DNA from: Marinirhabdus gelatinilytica
GTDB taxonomy: Bacteria; Bacteroidota; Bacteroidia; Flavobacteriales; Flavobacteriaceae
Length of the DNA: 64,000 bases
NCBI RefSeq assembly: GCF_003353425.1
Contig: NZ_QRAO01000001.1
Span: 310,001 to 374,000, forward strand
Direction: 5' to 3'
This document shows positions 1 to 6,918 of the stretch, in pieces; the stretch's first letter is position 1, and every line of letters starts with the position of its first letter. A model generated the notes under the pieces. The model saw only the letters and a program-made list of their open reading frames with translations. It searched no databases and was not told the origin of the DNA. A program made the translations under genes and the position numbers.

Positions 1-2
1 AG

Positions 3-446
3 AAAACCCTCACTAAAGAACAGTTGGCAAAAATTGGCGAACCCAACCTATATAGCATTGCCGTAGATGCAGCATCCAGCGGTAATCCTGGCAAGATGGA
101 ATACCGTGGGGTAGATACACAGACCCACAAGCAGTTGTTTCATCAAGGTCCTTTCCAGCAAGGCACCAATAATATTGGTGAGTTTTTAGCGCTTGTTCAT
201 GGCATTGCCTACTTAAAACAGCAAAAAAGTGATCGTATACTCTATACAGATTCCCGTATAGCCATGGGCTGGGTACGTAAGAAAAAATGTAATACCAAGC
301 TCAAGAAGACCCAAAAAAATGCAAAACTGTTCGAGCTGGTGGCACGGGCAGAGCACTGGTTAAAAACCAACAGCTACCAAACTAAAATTGTGAAATGGGA
401 GACCAAGGCCTGGGGAGAAATTCCCGCTGATTTTGGGAGGAAGTAA
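3..446 (+). CDS. rnhA: Ribonuclease H, 5' end cut by window edge
   Basis: Type 1 RNase H fold, which cleaves the RNA strand of RNA-DNA hybrids in the cytoplasm. The four acidic active-site residues are visible: Asp in VDAASSGNPG, Glu in IGEFLALVHG, Asp in LYTDSR and Asp in IPADFGRK at the C-terminus. The reading frame is already open at base 3 (KTLTKEQLAKIGEP), so the gene starts outside the window and the TTG at 24 is not the real start. Many Bacteroidota RNases H carry an N-terminal viroplasmin-like hybrid-binding domain; the missing part would hold it, but that is inference. The gene converges with the surface-protein gene, with one base between the stops. Confidence 0.85.
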   Translation, partial: KTLTKEQLAKIGEPNLYSIAVDAASSGNPGKMEYRGVDTQTHKQLFHQGPFQQGTNNIGEFLALVHGIAYLKQQKSDRILYTDSRIAMGWVRKKKCNTKLKKTQKNAKLFELVARAEHWLKTNSYQTKIVKWETKAWGEIPADFGRK

Positions 447-447
447 T

Positions 448-1065
448 TTAGTTATTATCTACCCGCCACTTTATATCCAGTTTTATAACCAAGTCGTCAA
501 TATCGTTCACCGCGTTATCTATCGCAAAGCTCAACATATCACCAGCATTGAAATCTAGATTATAGCTTGAGTTCCTATATTGTAGCGTAAATGGGTTTAG
601 TACAAAAACACCATCAAGTTCTGGAAGTAAATTGTTATTGGCAACTGCAACGCCATTTTTAAACAGGGTAATTTCTCTTTGGTTATCATCATCCGTCGCG
701 CTTATGGTAATGCCCACGATAGTCCCATCAAAAGGCATTCTAGGACCATTTTGCAAGTCACCACCACCAAATTCTATCTCGGCTGGGTCTGATCCAGCGC
801 CCAAGCGCCCGTATTCCAAAGTTGTATTTTCAACGCTCAACCATTTGTCACGTGCTGCATCAAAAAGGAAAAGTTTATTATCTATCACTGCCATCTGGCC
901 AGTGTTTCTTCCGGAGGGGTTTGTTTGGGGCACCAATTCTAATGCAGCGATACCGTCGGTTTCTGTTTTTATCTCAAGCATTGCCGTTGGCTCGGTAGTC
1001 CCTATGCCCATTTGCGCCATAAGGCTTAATGGCAAGAAAGACAGTATGTATATAAGTTTTTTCAT
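448..1065 (-). CDS. Secreted GIGTTxP-type surface protein (copy 2)
   Basis: Unrecognised exported protein of 205 aa. It has a signal peptide (MKKLIYILSFLPLSLMAQ) followed at once by the MGIGTTEP motif, found at the mature N-terminus of many Flavobacteriaceae surface proteins. Residues of about 25-90 match the upstream neighbour closely (QTNPSGRNTGQMAVIDNKLFLFDAARDKWL against QTTPVG...LYLFDATRSKWL, with shared spacing), so the two are tandem paralogues. The C-terminal half is beta-rich and diverged. I start it at ATG 1065 because the longer frame to 1107 overlaps the upstream gene and puts 14 residues before the signal peptide. No T9SS sorting domain is seen. Probably co-transcribed with the upstream copy. 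Confidence 0.75.
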   Translation of the reverse strand: MKKLIYILSFLPLSLMAQMGIGTTEPTAMLEIKTETDGIAALELVPQTNPSGRNTGQMAVIDNKLFLFDAARDKWLSVENTTLEYGRLGAGSDPAEIEFGGGDLQNGPRMPFDGTIVGITISATDDDNQREITLFKNGVAVANNNLLPELDGVFVLNPFTLQYRNSSYNLDFNAGDMLSFAIDNAVNDIDDLVIKLDIKWRVDNN

Positions 1066-1085
1066 CTTTACTGTTTTTGAAAAGT

Positions 1086-1676
1086 TTATTGTCTCCATTT
1101 CGACCATATTACCATAGACACGTCCTTAACCGATCCTGTAGTATCGTCATCTACTTTTACCAAAAAATAGTCTCCGGCTGAAAAATCGATATTGAGGTCT
1201 GTGAGCAACAACCTTCCGTCTACCAAATTGTAGTTGTGCGTTTGTATAAGGTTTCTTAAACTGTTATAAACCTCAAGTGTAATTCCCTTGGTTAGACTTC
1301 CTCCTGAAGAGTTTATCGCCGCATACACAACAGTTCCATTATAGGGCATATTAGGCCCATTATTCTGTATATCGCCTGCATATTCCAGATTTTTGTTGTT
1401 TAGATCCCCTTCAAGACCAAAGGTTACCGTGGAAGATTCTACAGTCAACCATTTGCTTCTAGTAGCATCAAAAAGATACAATCTATCGCCAATGACCGAA
1501 ATTTGTCCTGCGGCTGAACCTACCGGTGTAGTTTGTGGGTTTAATTGTAAGGTGGGCAAACCAGATGCTGTTGAATTAACCTCTAGTTCTGCTGAAGGAT
1601 TTGTTGTGCCAATTCCTACTTGTGCGAAAGTTAAAAAACCACATAAAAATGTAGCGTAAAATAGTAGTTGTTTCAT
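1086..1676 (-). CDS. Secreted GIGTTxP-type surface protein (copy 1)
   Basis: Unrecognised exported protein of 196 aa, first gene of a two-gene tandem pair. The signal peptide MKQLLFYATFLCGFLTFAQ leads into VGIGTTNPSAELEV. A central block (AGQISVIGDRLYLFDATR, then SKWLTVES) recurs in the next gene, while the C-terminal part, ending KWRQ, keeps only the general plan (both proteins end near an IW/IKWR motif). Start placed at ATG 1676, since the longer frame to 1700 adds eight residues before a good signal peptide. The role is probably structural or adhesive at the cell surface, but nothing in the sequence names a ligand. Confidence 0.75.
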   Translation of the reverse strand: MKQLLFYATFLCGFLTFAQVGIGTTNPSAELEVNSTASGLPTLQLNPQTTPVGSAAGQISVIGDRLYLFDATRSKWLTVESSTVTFGLEGDLNNKNLEYAGDIQNNGPNMPYNGTVVYAAINSSGGSLTKGITLEVYNSLRNLIQTHNYNLVDGRLLLTDLNIDFSAGDYFLVKVDDDTTGSVKDVSMVIWSKWRQ

Positions 1677-1962
1677 AATCAATAATTTGGGGTGCTTCAA
1701 AACTATAGATAAAAGAAATAAGTGCCATTGTAGCTTAACGAGTTTATGCTGTATTTTATCGAAAAAATCGTCTATTTTTTAAATTTTGTAGGAAATCAAC
1801 GTCAACTTTGAAGCTCCAACACGATAAAGCAATTTATTTTTTCGGCCAAATGTTGACACAAATCTGATTAAGATTAGAGACAATTTAAAGCAAATGATTT
1901 AACACTTCTATTTTAAGAAGAGTGCTCTCATAAATAGTTATGTCTTTTAGGAAGATTCCCCG

Positions 1963-1970
1963 TATATTTG
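1963..1970 (+). promoter_or_regulatory. Promoter -7 box (TATATTTG) of the PfkB gene; otherwise empty 290-base gap
   Basis: TATATTTG matches the Bacteroidota -7 consensus TAnnTTTG and lies 22 bases before the ATG at 1993. A -33 TTTG is not clear. The rest of 1677-1962, between the divergent surface-protein and kinase genes, is AT-rich and I see no gene in it. Confidence 0.55.
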
Positions 1971-1992
1971 CACCTTCATTTCAAATACTGCT

Positions 1993-2916
1993 ATGAGTAA
2001 ACTTGTAATCGTTGGAACCGTTGCCTTTGATGCCATTGAAACCCCCTTTGGAAAAACAGACAAGATATTGGGTGGAGCCGCAACATACATAGGTTTGGCC
2101 GCCTCCCAGTTTAATACTGATGGCGCTATAGTCTCGGTAGTAGGGGGAGATTTCCCCAAGGAAGACATCGATATGCTGAAAGATAAAGGGATGAGTGTAG
2201 CGGGTCTAGAGATTGTAGAAGACGGAAAAACCTTTTTCTGGAGCGGTCGCTACCATAACGATATGAACAGCCGCGACACCCTGGCCACAGAGTTGAACGT
2301 GCTCGAATCCTTCTCTCCCGTTGTTCCAGAAAGCTATAAAGATGCAGAGGTAGTAATGCTGGGCAACCTCCACCCTATGGTACAAATGAGCGTAGTAGAA
2401 CAAATGGAGGATCCAAAATTGATCGTACTGGATACGATGAACTTTTGGATGGACGTTGCCATGGACGATCTAAAAAAGGTTATTGAAAAAGTAGATGTAA
2501 TAACTATAAACGACGAAGAAGCAAGACAGCTTTCTGGAGAATATTCCTTGGTAAATGCTGCCAAGGAGATTTTTACCATGGGCCCAAAGTATGTGGTGAT
2601 TAAAAAAGGAGAGCACGGCGCCCTTATTTTTCACAAGGACAATATGTTCTTCGCACCCGCACTACCACTTGCCGAAGTTTTTGACCCCACAGGAGCCGGA
2701 GACACATTTGCAGGAGGTTTCACAGGCTACCTTGCAAAAACAGGCGATTACAGCTTTGAGAATATGAAACGAGCCATAATACACGGGTCATGCCTCGCAT
2801 CTTTTTGTGTGGAGAAATTTGGCACAGAACGTATGCAGAACTTAAATAGGGACGAAGTGAACAAGCGCTTGCACCAGTTTAAGAGCCTAACACAATACGA
2901 TATAGAATTAACATAA
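1993..2916 (+). CDS. PfkB-family sugar/nucleoside kinase
   Basis: 307-aa ribokinase-type kinase that transfers phosphate from ATP to a sugar or nucleoside hydroxyl. The N-terminal GGAATYIGLAASQ segment (residues 27-39) is the substrate-side glycine motif, and DPTGAGDTFAGGFTGY near residue 230 is the PfkB signature 2 with its catalytic Asp and anion hole. The substrate cannot be read from the sequence. Its position just before purF suggests a purine nucleoside or ribose link, but a strong terminator separates the two. A TATATTTG promoter box lies upstream. Confidence 0.85.
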   Translation: MSKLVIVGTVAFDAIETPFGKTDKILGGAATYIGLAASQFNTDGAIVSVVGGDFPKEDIDMLKDKGMSVAGLEIVEDGKTFFWSGRYHNDMNSRDTLATELNVLESFSPVVPESYKDAEVVMLGNLHPMVQMSVVEQMEDPKLIVLDTMNFWMDVAMDDLKKVIEKVDVITINDEEARQLSGEYSLVNAAKEIFTMGPKYVVIKKGEHGALIFHKDNMFFAPALPLAEVFDPTGAGDTFAGGFTGYLAKTGDYSFENMKRAIIHGSCLASFCVEKFGTERMQNLNRDEVNKRLHQFKSLTQYDIELT

Positions 2917-2920
2917 CAAC

Positions 2921-2947
2921 ACGCCCTGAACTTTCGGGGCGTTTTTG
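2921..2947 (+). terminator. Intrinsic terminator after the PfkB gene
   Basis: Stem ACGCCCTGAA / TTTCGGGGCGT with a one-base loop, then TTTTT. It ends 13 bases before the purF start, so purF either relies on readthrough or uses a promoter buried in the kinase gene. Confidence 0.75.
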
Positions 2948-2959
2948 ACTTTACTACTA

Positions 2960-4858
2960 ATGAGTGACGCTTTAAAACACGAATGTGGGATTGCCCTGGT
3001 GCGATTGTTAAAACCGCTGGAGTACTACAAAGAAAAATATGGTACAGCCTTTTACGGGGTTAACAAGATGTACCTCATGATGGAAAAGCAGCACAACCGG
3101 GGGCAGGATGGAGCTGGATTTGCAAGTATAAAACTGGATGTTCAACCTGGGGACAGGTACATAAGCCGTATACGCAGTAACAAGGCACAGCCCATACAGG
3201 ACATCTTTGGGCAAATAAACAATCGCATTAACGAAGAGTTTAAAACCAAACCAGGTCTCAAGGACGATGTACGACTACAAAAACGCCACATCCCATATAT
3301 AGGCGAGTTGTTTTTGGGCCACGTGCGCTATGGCACGTTTGGCGGCAATAGTGTAGAGACCGTGCACCCGTTTCTTCGAACCAACAACTGGATGCACCGT
3401 AACCTCATCATTGCCGGTAACTTTAACATGACCAATACTACCGAGCTGTTCGAAAACCTTATACAGCTAGGAATGCACCCCAAGGAAAAAGCCGATACCA
3501 TTACCGTTATGGAAAAGATTGGGCATTTCTTGGACGATGCCGTTCGTAAACTCTACAAAAAAGCAAAGGCCAAGGGATTGACCAAGATTGAGGCCTCCCC
3601 ATTTATTGTTGAAAATTTAAAGTTGGGGAAAATCCTTAGAAAATCCGCCAAGAACTGGGACGGTGGTTATGCCATGGCAGGACTATTGGGCCACGGTGAT
3701 GCATTTGTTTTAAGAGATCCCGCAGGAATTCGCCCCGCATACTATTATAAGGACGACGAGGTACTAGTAGTGGCCAGCGAGCGCCCTGTAATACAAACGG
3801 TCTTTAACGTTCCTTTTGAAAGCGTACGGGAAATTGAGCCCGGTCACGCATTGTTAATGAAGAAGAACGGCACGATGAAAATGGAACAAATCCTGGAGCC
3901 ACTGGAGCGCAAATCGTGTTCGTTTGAACGTATCTATTTTTCCCGTGGAAGTGATGCCGAAATTTATCAAGAACGAAAAGAACTGGGAAGATTAATAATG
4001 CCGAAGGTGCTGGAAAACATAAATTACGATACCGAAAACACCGTGTTCTCGTTCATACCCAATACAGCCGAAACATCCTTCTACGGAATGTTGGACGCTG
4101 CCCAAAATGAGCTGAACAAGCAAAAAAATGAAGCTATCCTTGAAGAAGCAGACAAGCTTACCGAAGAACGTTTGCTGCAAATTCAATCACACAAGATACG
4201 TACCGAGAAGATAGCCATTAAAGACGTAAAGCTAAGGACCTTTATAACGGACGATAGCTCACGGGACGATCTCGTAGCCCACGTTTATGACGTCACCTAT
4301 GGCGTTGTGAAACCAAATGACAACTTGGTTATCATTGACGATAGCATTGTTCGCGGCACAACACTTAAAAAGAGTATCCTTAAAATGCTAGATCGCTTAC
4401 AGCCCAAGCAGATTGTAGTGGTGTCTTCCGCCCCTCAAATACGGTATCCAGACTGCTACGGAATTGATATGGCAAGGCTGGAACATCTTGTAGCTTTCAA
4501 CGCAGCACTGGAACTACACAAAGAACGTGGCACAGCAACTATTATTGAAGAAATTTACGAGAAGTGTAAAAAGCAGGTGCAACTAAATGATACAGAGGTT
4601 GTGAACCACGTAAAAGAACTCTATGCTCCTTTTACAGACGAAGAACTATCAGATAAGATCGCCGAGATTATTTCAGAAGAAAGCATCAATGCAAAGGTGA
4701 AGTTGATTTTCCAATCGGTTGACGATTTGCACAAGGCCTGTCCAAAAAACTTGGGTGATTGGTATTTCACAGGTAACTATCCTACTCCCGGTGGTAACCG
4801 TGTAGTAAATAAAGCCTATATAAACTTTTTTGAGGGCAACCCAGAACGCGCCTATTAA
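2960..4858 (+). CDS. purF: Amidophosphoribosyltransferase, long Bacteroidota form
   Basis: Catalyses the first step of purine synthesis, PRPP plus glutamine to phosphoribosylamine. The ATG at 2960 gives 632 aa; the TTG at 2945 lies inside the upstream terminator and is rejected. The N-terminus reads MSDALKHECGIALVRLL, so the nucleophilic Cys is residue 9 and would be exposed by removing a short propeptide. Class II glutaminase features follow (EKQHNRGQDGAG, then GHVRYGTFG). The PRPP-binding loop is VIIDDSIVRGTTLK near residue 460. E. coli PurF has about 505 aa; the extra length here is in an insertion after the glutaminase domain (near residues 355-410, with a basic/acidic helical stretch) and a C-terminal extension ending in NRVVNKAYINFFEGNPERAY. 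Confidence 0.9.
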   Translation: MSDALKHECGIALVRLLKPLEYYKEKYGTAFYGVNKMYLMMEKQHNRGQDGAGFASIKLDVQPGDRYISRIRSNKAQPIQDIFGQINNRINEEFKTKPGLKDDVRLQKRHIPYIGELFLGHVRYGTFGGNSVETVHPFLRTNNWMHRNLIIAGNFNMTNTTELFENLIQLGMHPKEKADTITVMEKIGHFLDDAVRKLYKKAKAKGLTKIEASPFIVENLKLGKILRKSAKNWDGGYAMAGLLGHGDAFVLRDPAGIRPAYYYKDDEVLVVASERPVIQTVFNVPFESVREIEPGHALLMKKNGTMKMEQILEPLERKSCSFERIYFSRGSDAEIYQERKELGRLIMPKVLENINYDTENTVFSFIPNTAETSFYGMLDAAQNELNKQKNEAILEEADKLTEERLLQIQSHKIRTEKIAIKDVKLRTFITDDSSRDDLVAHVYDVTYGVVKPNDNLVIIDDSIVRGTTLKKSILKMLDRLQPKQIVVVSSAPQIRYPDCYGIDMARLEHLVAFNAALELHKERGTATIIEEIYEKCKKQVQLNDTEVVNHVKELYAPFTDEELSDKIAEIISEESINAKVKLIFQSVDDLHKACPKNLGDWYFTGNYPTPGGNRVVNKAYINFFEGNPERAY

Positions 4859-4954
4859 ATGTTAAAAATATATCACAAGATGCATTTTAACGAATTTTGT
4901 TTCCACTTGGTCTAAAAGTAGGAAAAGTCTTAACGCTAGGTTGAAAATAAAATC

Positions 4955-4962
4955 TATATTTG
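4955..4962 (+). promoter_or_regulatory. Promoter -7 box of putative sRNA 1
   Basis: TATATTTG, a perfect TAnnTTTG match, seven bases before the conserved ACCAT that probably begins the transcript. The same box at the same spacing precedes sRNA 2. A shared upstream word, TTGGTCTAAAA, lies at 4907-4917, but its distance differs between copies, so no -33 element is assigned. Confidence 0.6.
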
Positions 4963-4968
4963 ACTAAT

Positions 4969-5042
4969 ACCATAGCATAAGTAGGTTAAGTTCATGGTAG
5001 ATTTGGGGCAAAAAAGGTGAACGCTAGTTTACCTTTTTTTTT
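4969..5042 (+). ncRNA. Putative small RNA, copy 1 (about 74 nt)
   Basis: Not a family I recognise. It is conserved almost base for base with 5587-5659 from ACCATAGCATAAG through ATTTGGGGCA. ACCAT (4969-4973) can pair with ATGGT (4994-4998). The 3' end is an intrinsic terminator: A-run, GGTGAAC, loop GCTA, GTTTACC, then nine T. The flanking TTTGGGGCA can also pair with TGTTCCAAA beyond the T-run, extending the hairpin. Compared with copy 2, the terminator arms changed while pairing (with G-U) was kept. A tiny frame (MVDLGQKR) starts at the ATGG but is not kept in length in copy 2, so coding is unlikely. Confidence 0.55.
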
Positions 5043-5062
5043 GTTCCAAATCCAAATTGGGG

Positions 5063-5190
5063 TGGCGAGCAGTGATGAGCGAGAGCGAACCGCTGTGGGG
5101 CGTGCCATACTATTCCTAACGCTAGGTTGCTTTATTTATAGCAAACCCCTGAAGGTATGTTGGGCAACAACGAACCGCTGAAGACTTTTC
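5063..5190 (+). repeat. Type A repeat unit 1 (128 nt)
   Basis: Begins with the 26-nt core TGGCGAGCAGTGATGAGCGA + GAGCGA and runs to GAAGACTTTTC. It is about 98% identical to 5243-5370; I count three substitutions. It contains an imperfect hairpin around CTAGGTTGCT / AGCAAACC. It directly follows sRNA 1. No credible reading frame. Confidence 0.85.
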
Positions 5191-5242
5191 GCCCTTTCCA
5201 CTACCCTATTATTTCTTTACTCACAACCAAATCCAAACAAGC

Positions 5243-5370
5243 TGGCGAGCAGTGATGAGCGAGAGCGAACCGCTGTGGGGCGTGCCATCCTATTCCTAAC
5301 GCTAGGTTGCTTTATTTACAGCAAACCCCTGAAGGTATGTTGGGCAACAACGAACCACTGAAGACTTTTC
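5243..5370 (+). repeat. Type A repeat unit 2 (128 nt)
   Basis: Second direct copy of the 5063-5190 unit, starting 180 bases after the first. The 52 bases between the two units are unique sequence. From 5371 to 5530 I see no gene and no further repeat. Confidence 0.85.
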
Positions 5371-5572
5371 AACCTTCCTTAAACACCGGTTCGTCTTTTA
5401 CACCTCTAACATGTAAGGTATTACTGCTTGTACAAGCTATTCTAAATTAACAGAAAGGCAGGCAATTACTTGTTCATCATTTCTACCAACAGAGCATTTA
5501 CTAGGGTTTTAACACTTAAACGAAAAAATACTCCTTTGGTCTAAAATTTATTTTTCAACAAACTGAATAGCA

Positions 5573-5580
5573 TATATTTG
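5573..5580 (+). promoter_or_regulatory. Promoter -7 box of putative sRNA 2
   Basis: TATATTTG seven bases before the ACCAT start, exactly as in copy 1. The upstream 5530-5572 differs from copy 1 except for TTGGTCTAAAA (5536-5546), so the preserved box points to selection on promoter function. Confidence 0.6.
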
Positions 5581-5586
5581 ACCCAT

Positions 5587-5659
5587 ACCATAGCATAAGT
5601 AGGTTAAGTTCATGGTAGATTTGGGGCAAAAAAAGGTGGACAAACGTTCACCTTTTTTT
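5587..5659 (+). ncRNA. Putative small RNA, copy 2 (about 73 nt)
   Basis: Paralogue of 4969-5042. The internal 40 or so bases are identical. The terminator is A-run, GGTGGAC, loop AAAC, GTTCACC, then seven T. The stem is extended by TTTGGGGCA pairing perfectly with TGCCCCAAA (5661-5669), giving one long hairpin. Compared with copy 1, one arm changed from GGTGAAC to GGTGGAC and the other from GTTTACC to GTTCACC, and pairing with G-U is preserved. The 3' arm also forms the first bases of the tandem array that follows. Confidence 0.55.
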
Positions 5660-5734
5660 ATGCCCCAAACTTTGGGGTGGCGAGCAGTGATGAGCGAGAG
5701 CGATGAACTGCGAGGCGTTTACCGCTCCTCTTGA
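5640..5734 (+). repeat. Type B tandem repeat, unit 1 (variant, 95 nt)
   Basis: Starts ACAAACGTTCACC, inside the sRNA 2 terminator, and includes the palindrome CCCCAAACTTTGGGG and the shared 26-nt core (5678-5703). Lacks the CTTCCT...CATACAGG segment of units 2 and 3, so it is shorter. Confidence 0.8.
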
Positions 5735-5850
5735 ACAAACGTTCACCTTTTCTTCCTACGGCATACAGGTTATATATCCCCAAATTTCGGGGGTGGCGAG
5801 CAGTGATGAGCGAGAGCGATGAACTGCGAGGCGTTTACCGCTCCTCTTGG
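5735..5850 (+). repeat. Type B tandem repeat, unit 2 (116 nt)
   Basis: ACAAACGTTCACCTTTTC to CGCTCCTCTTGG. Carries the inverted pair CCCC AAATTTC GGGG and the 26-nt core at 5794-5819, followed by TGAACTGCGAGGCGTTTACC. About 95% identical to unit 3. Confidence 0.85.
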
Positions 5851-5965
5851 ACAAACGTTCCCCTTTTCTTCCTCGGCATACAGGTTTTATATCCCCAAAT
5901 TTCGGGGGTGGCGAGCAGTGATGAGCGAGAGCGATGAACTGCGAGGCGTTTACCGCTCCTCTTGG
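5851..5965 (+). repeat. Type B tandem repeat, unit 3 (115 nt), with a partial fourth unit
   Basis: Core at 5909-5934. A decayed fourth unit begins at 5966 (ACAAACGTTTAC) and fades out by about 6000. From there to 6097 I see nothing but AT-rich sequence. Confidence 0.85.
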
Positions 5966-6097
5966 ACAAACGTTTACTTTTTGCATACAATACATTTTGG
6001 ATTTGAGAGCAAGAGTCTGTCAGAGCGAACTACTGTATGAAAATTCGCTTGAACTTCAAAAAGCATTCACTTTATTCAAAAGTAGTTTATTAAACCG

Positions 6098-6132
6098 AAA
6101 AACCTCTTCCAGTTCTATTGAAAGAGGTTTTT
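6098..6132. terminator. Bidirectional terminator downstream of superoxide dismutase
   Basis: AAAACCTCTT / AAGAGGTTTTT hairpin with T-runs on both strands, 20 bases past the dismutase stop. Confidence 0.75.
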
Positions 6133-6151
6133 AGCTTTATTAAGATTCAGC

Positions 6152-6760
6152 TTATTTGTTCTGCATGTATCTTTTTAAAACTTCGTCCCAATCAATTACG
6201 TTGAAAAATGCTTCCACATAATCTGGGCGTCTGTTTTGGTAGTTGAGGTAGTATGCGTGCTCCCAAACATCCAATCCAAGAATTGGCGTGCCGCCACACC
6301 CTATTCCGGGCATCAGGGGATTGTCCTGGTTAGCGGTACTGCAAACTTCTACCTTACCTCCGTCATGCACGCACAGCCAAGCCCAACCTGAACCAAATTG
6401 TCCTTTGGCCGCTTCAGAAAATTTCTCCTTCAAATCTGCAAAGCTCCCAAATGCACTGTTAATAGCACTCTCCAACTCTCCAGAGGGCTCTCCGCCTCCA
6501 TTGGGCGACATTATTTCCCAGAACAAACTGTGGTTATAATATCCACCGCCGTTGTTACGTACGGCTTTGTTTTCCTTGTCAAGGTTGATCAAGATATTCT
6601 CTATGGTTTTTCCTTCCATATCGGTTCCCTCAATCGCCTTGTTCAATTTATCGGTGTATCCTTGGTGATGTTTCCCATGGTGAATTTTCATGGTTTTTTC
6701 GTCTATATGCGGAGCCAATGCGCCGTGGTCGTATTTTAATTTCGGTAGTTCAAATGACAT
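6152..6760 (-). CDS. sodA: Superoxide dismutase (Fe/Mn family, Mn-like pattern)
   Basis: 202 aa, normal for the family; converts superoxide to hydrogen peroxide and oxygen in the cytoplasm. Metal ligands: His in [11 protein letters not shown] (about residue 27), His in YYNHSLFW (about 77), Asp and His in [18 protein letters not shown] (about 165-169). The position taken by Gln in Fe enzymes is Gly here (NGGGYYNH), while the Gln of NQDNPLMPG matches the Mn-type arrangement, so Mn or a cambialistic enzyme is more likely than Fe. Monocistronic, with its own terminator. Confidence 0.93.
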   Translation of the reverse strand: MSFELPKLKYDHGALAPHIDEKTMKIHHGKHHQGYTDKLNKAIEGTDMEGKTIENILINLDKENKAVRNNGGGYYNHSLFWEIMSPNGGGEPSGELESAINSAFGSFADLKEKFSEAAKGQFGSGWAWLCVHDGGKVEVCSTANQDNPLMPGIGCGGTPILGLDVWEHAYYLNYQNRRPDYVEAFFNVIDWDEVLKRYMQNK

Positions 6761-6918
6761 ATTCTTCGTTTTTTTGGTTACTATTATTTTTCAATTGTAA
6801 ATATACATATTACACACCCTTGTGAATGTTATAGAATTTATAAGATTTTTATATCTGTATAGACAAAGTTGATATGCTCTGCCTTGGTGTTAAAATTTGT
6901 ACTTTTATAAAAAAAACA

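Noticed and set aside
632-1117. 161-aa antisense frame over the surface-protein genes
   Set aside because: Shadow of the two real signal-peptide genes on the minus strand.
4994-5020. Leader peptide MVDLGQKR in the putative sRNA
   Set aside because: The second copy reads on far past this stop because of one extra A in the run, so peptide length is not conserved.
5640-5966. CRISPR array
   Set aside because: Units are 95-116 bases and almost wholly identical; there are no short repeats with variable spacers and no cas genes in the window.
5731-6134. Open frames in the repeat region (repeated RGWRAVMSESDELRG peptides)
   Set aside because: They come from tandem repeat copies read in frame and do not persist across units in one continuous gene; they overlap each other on both strands.
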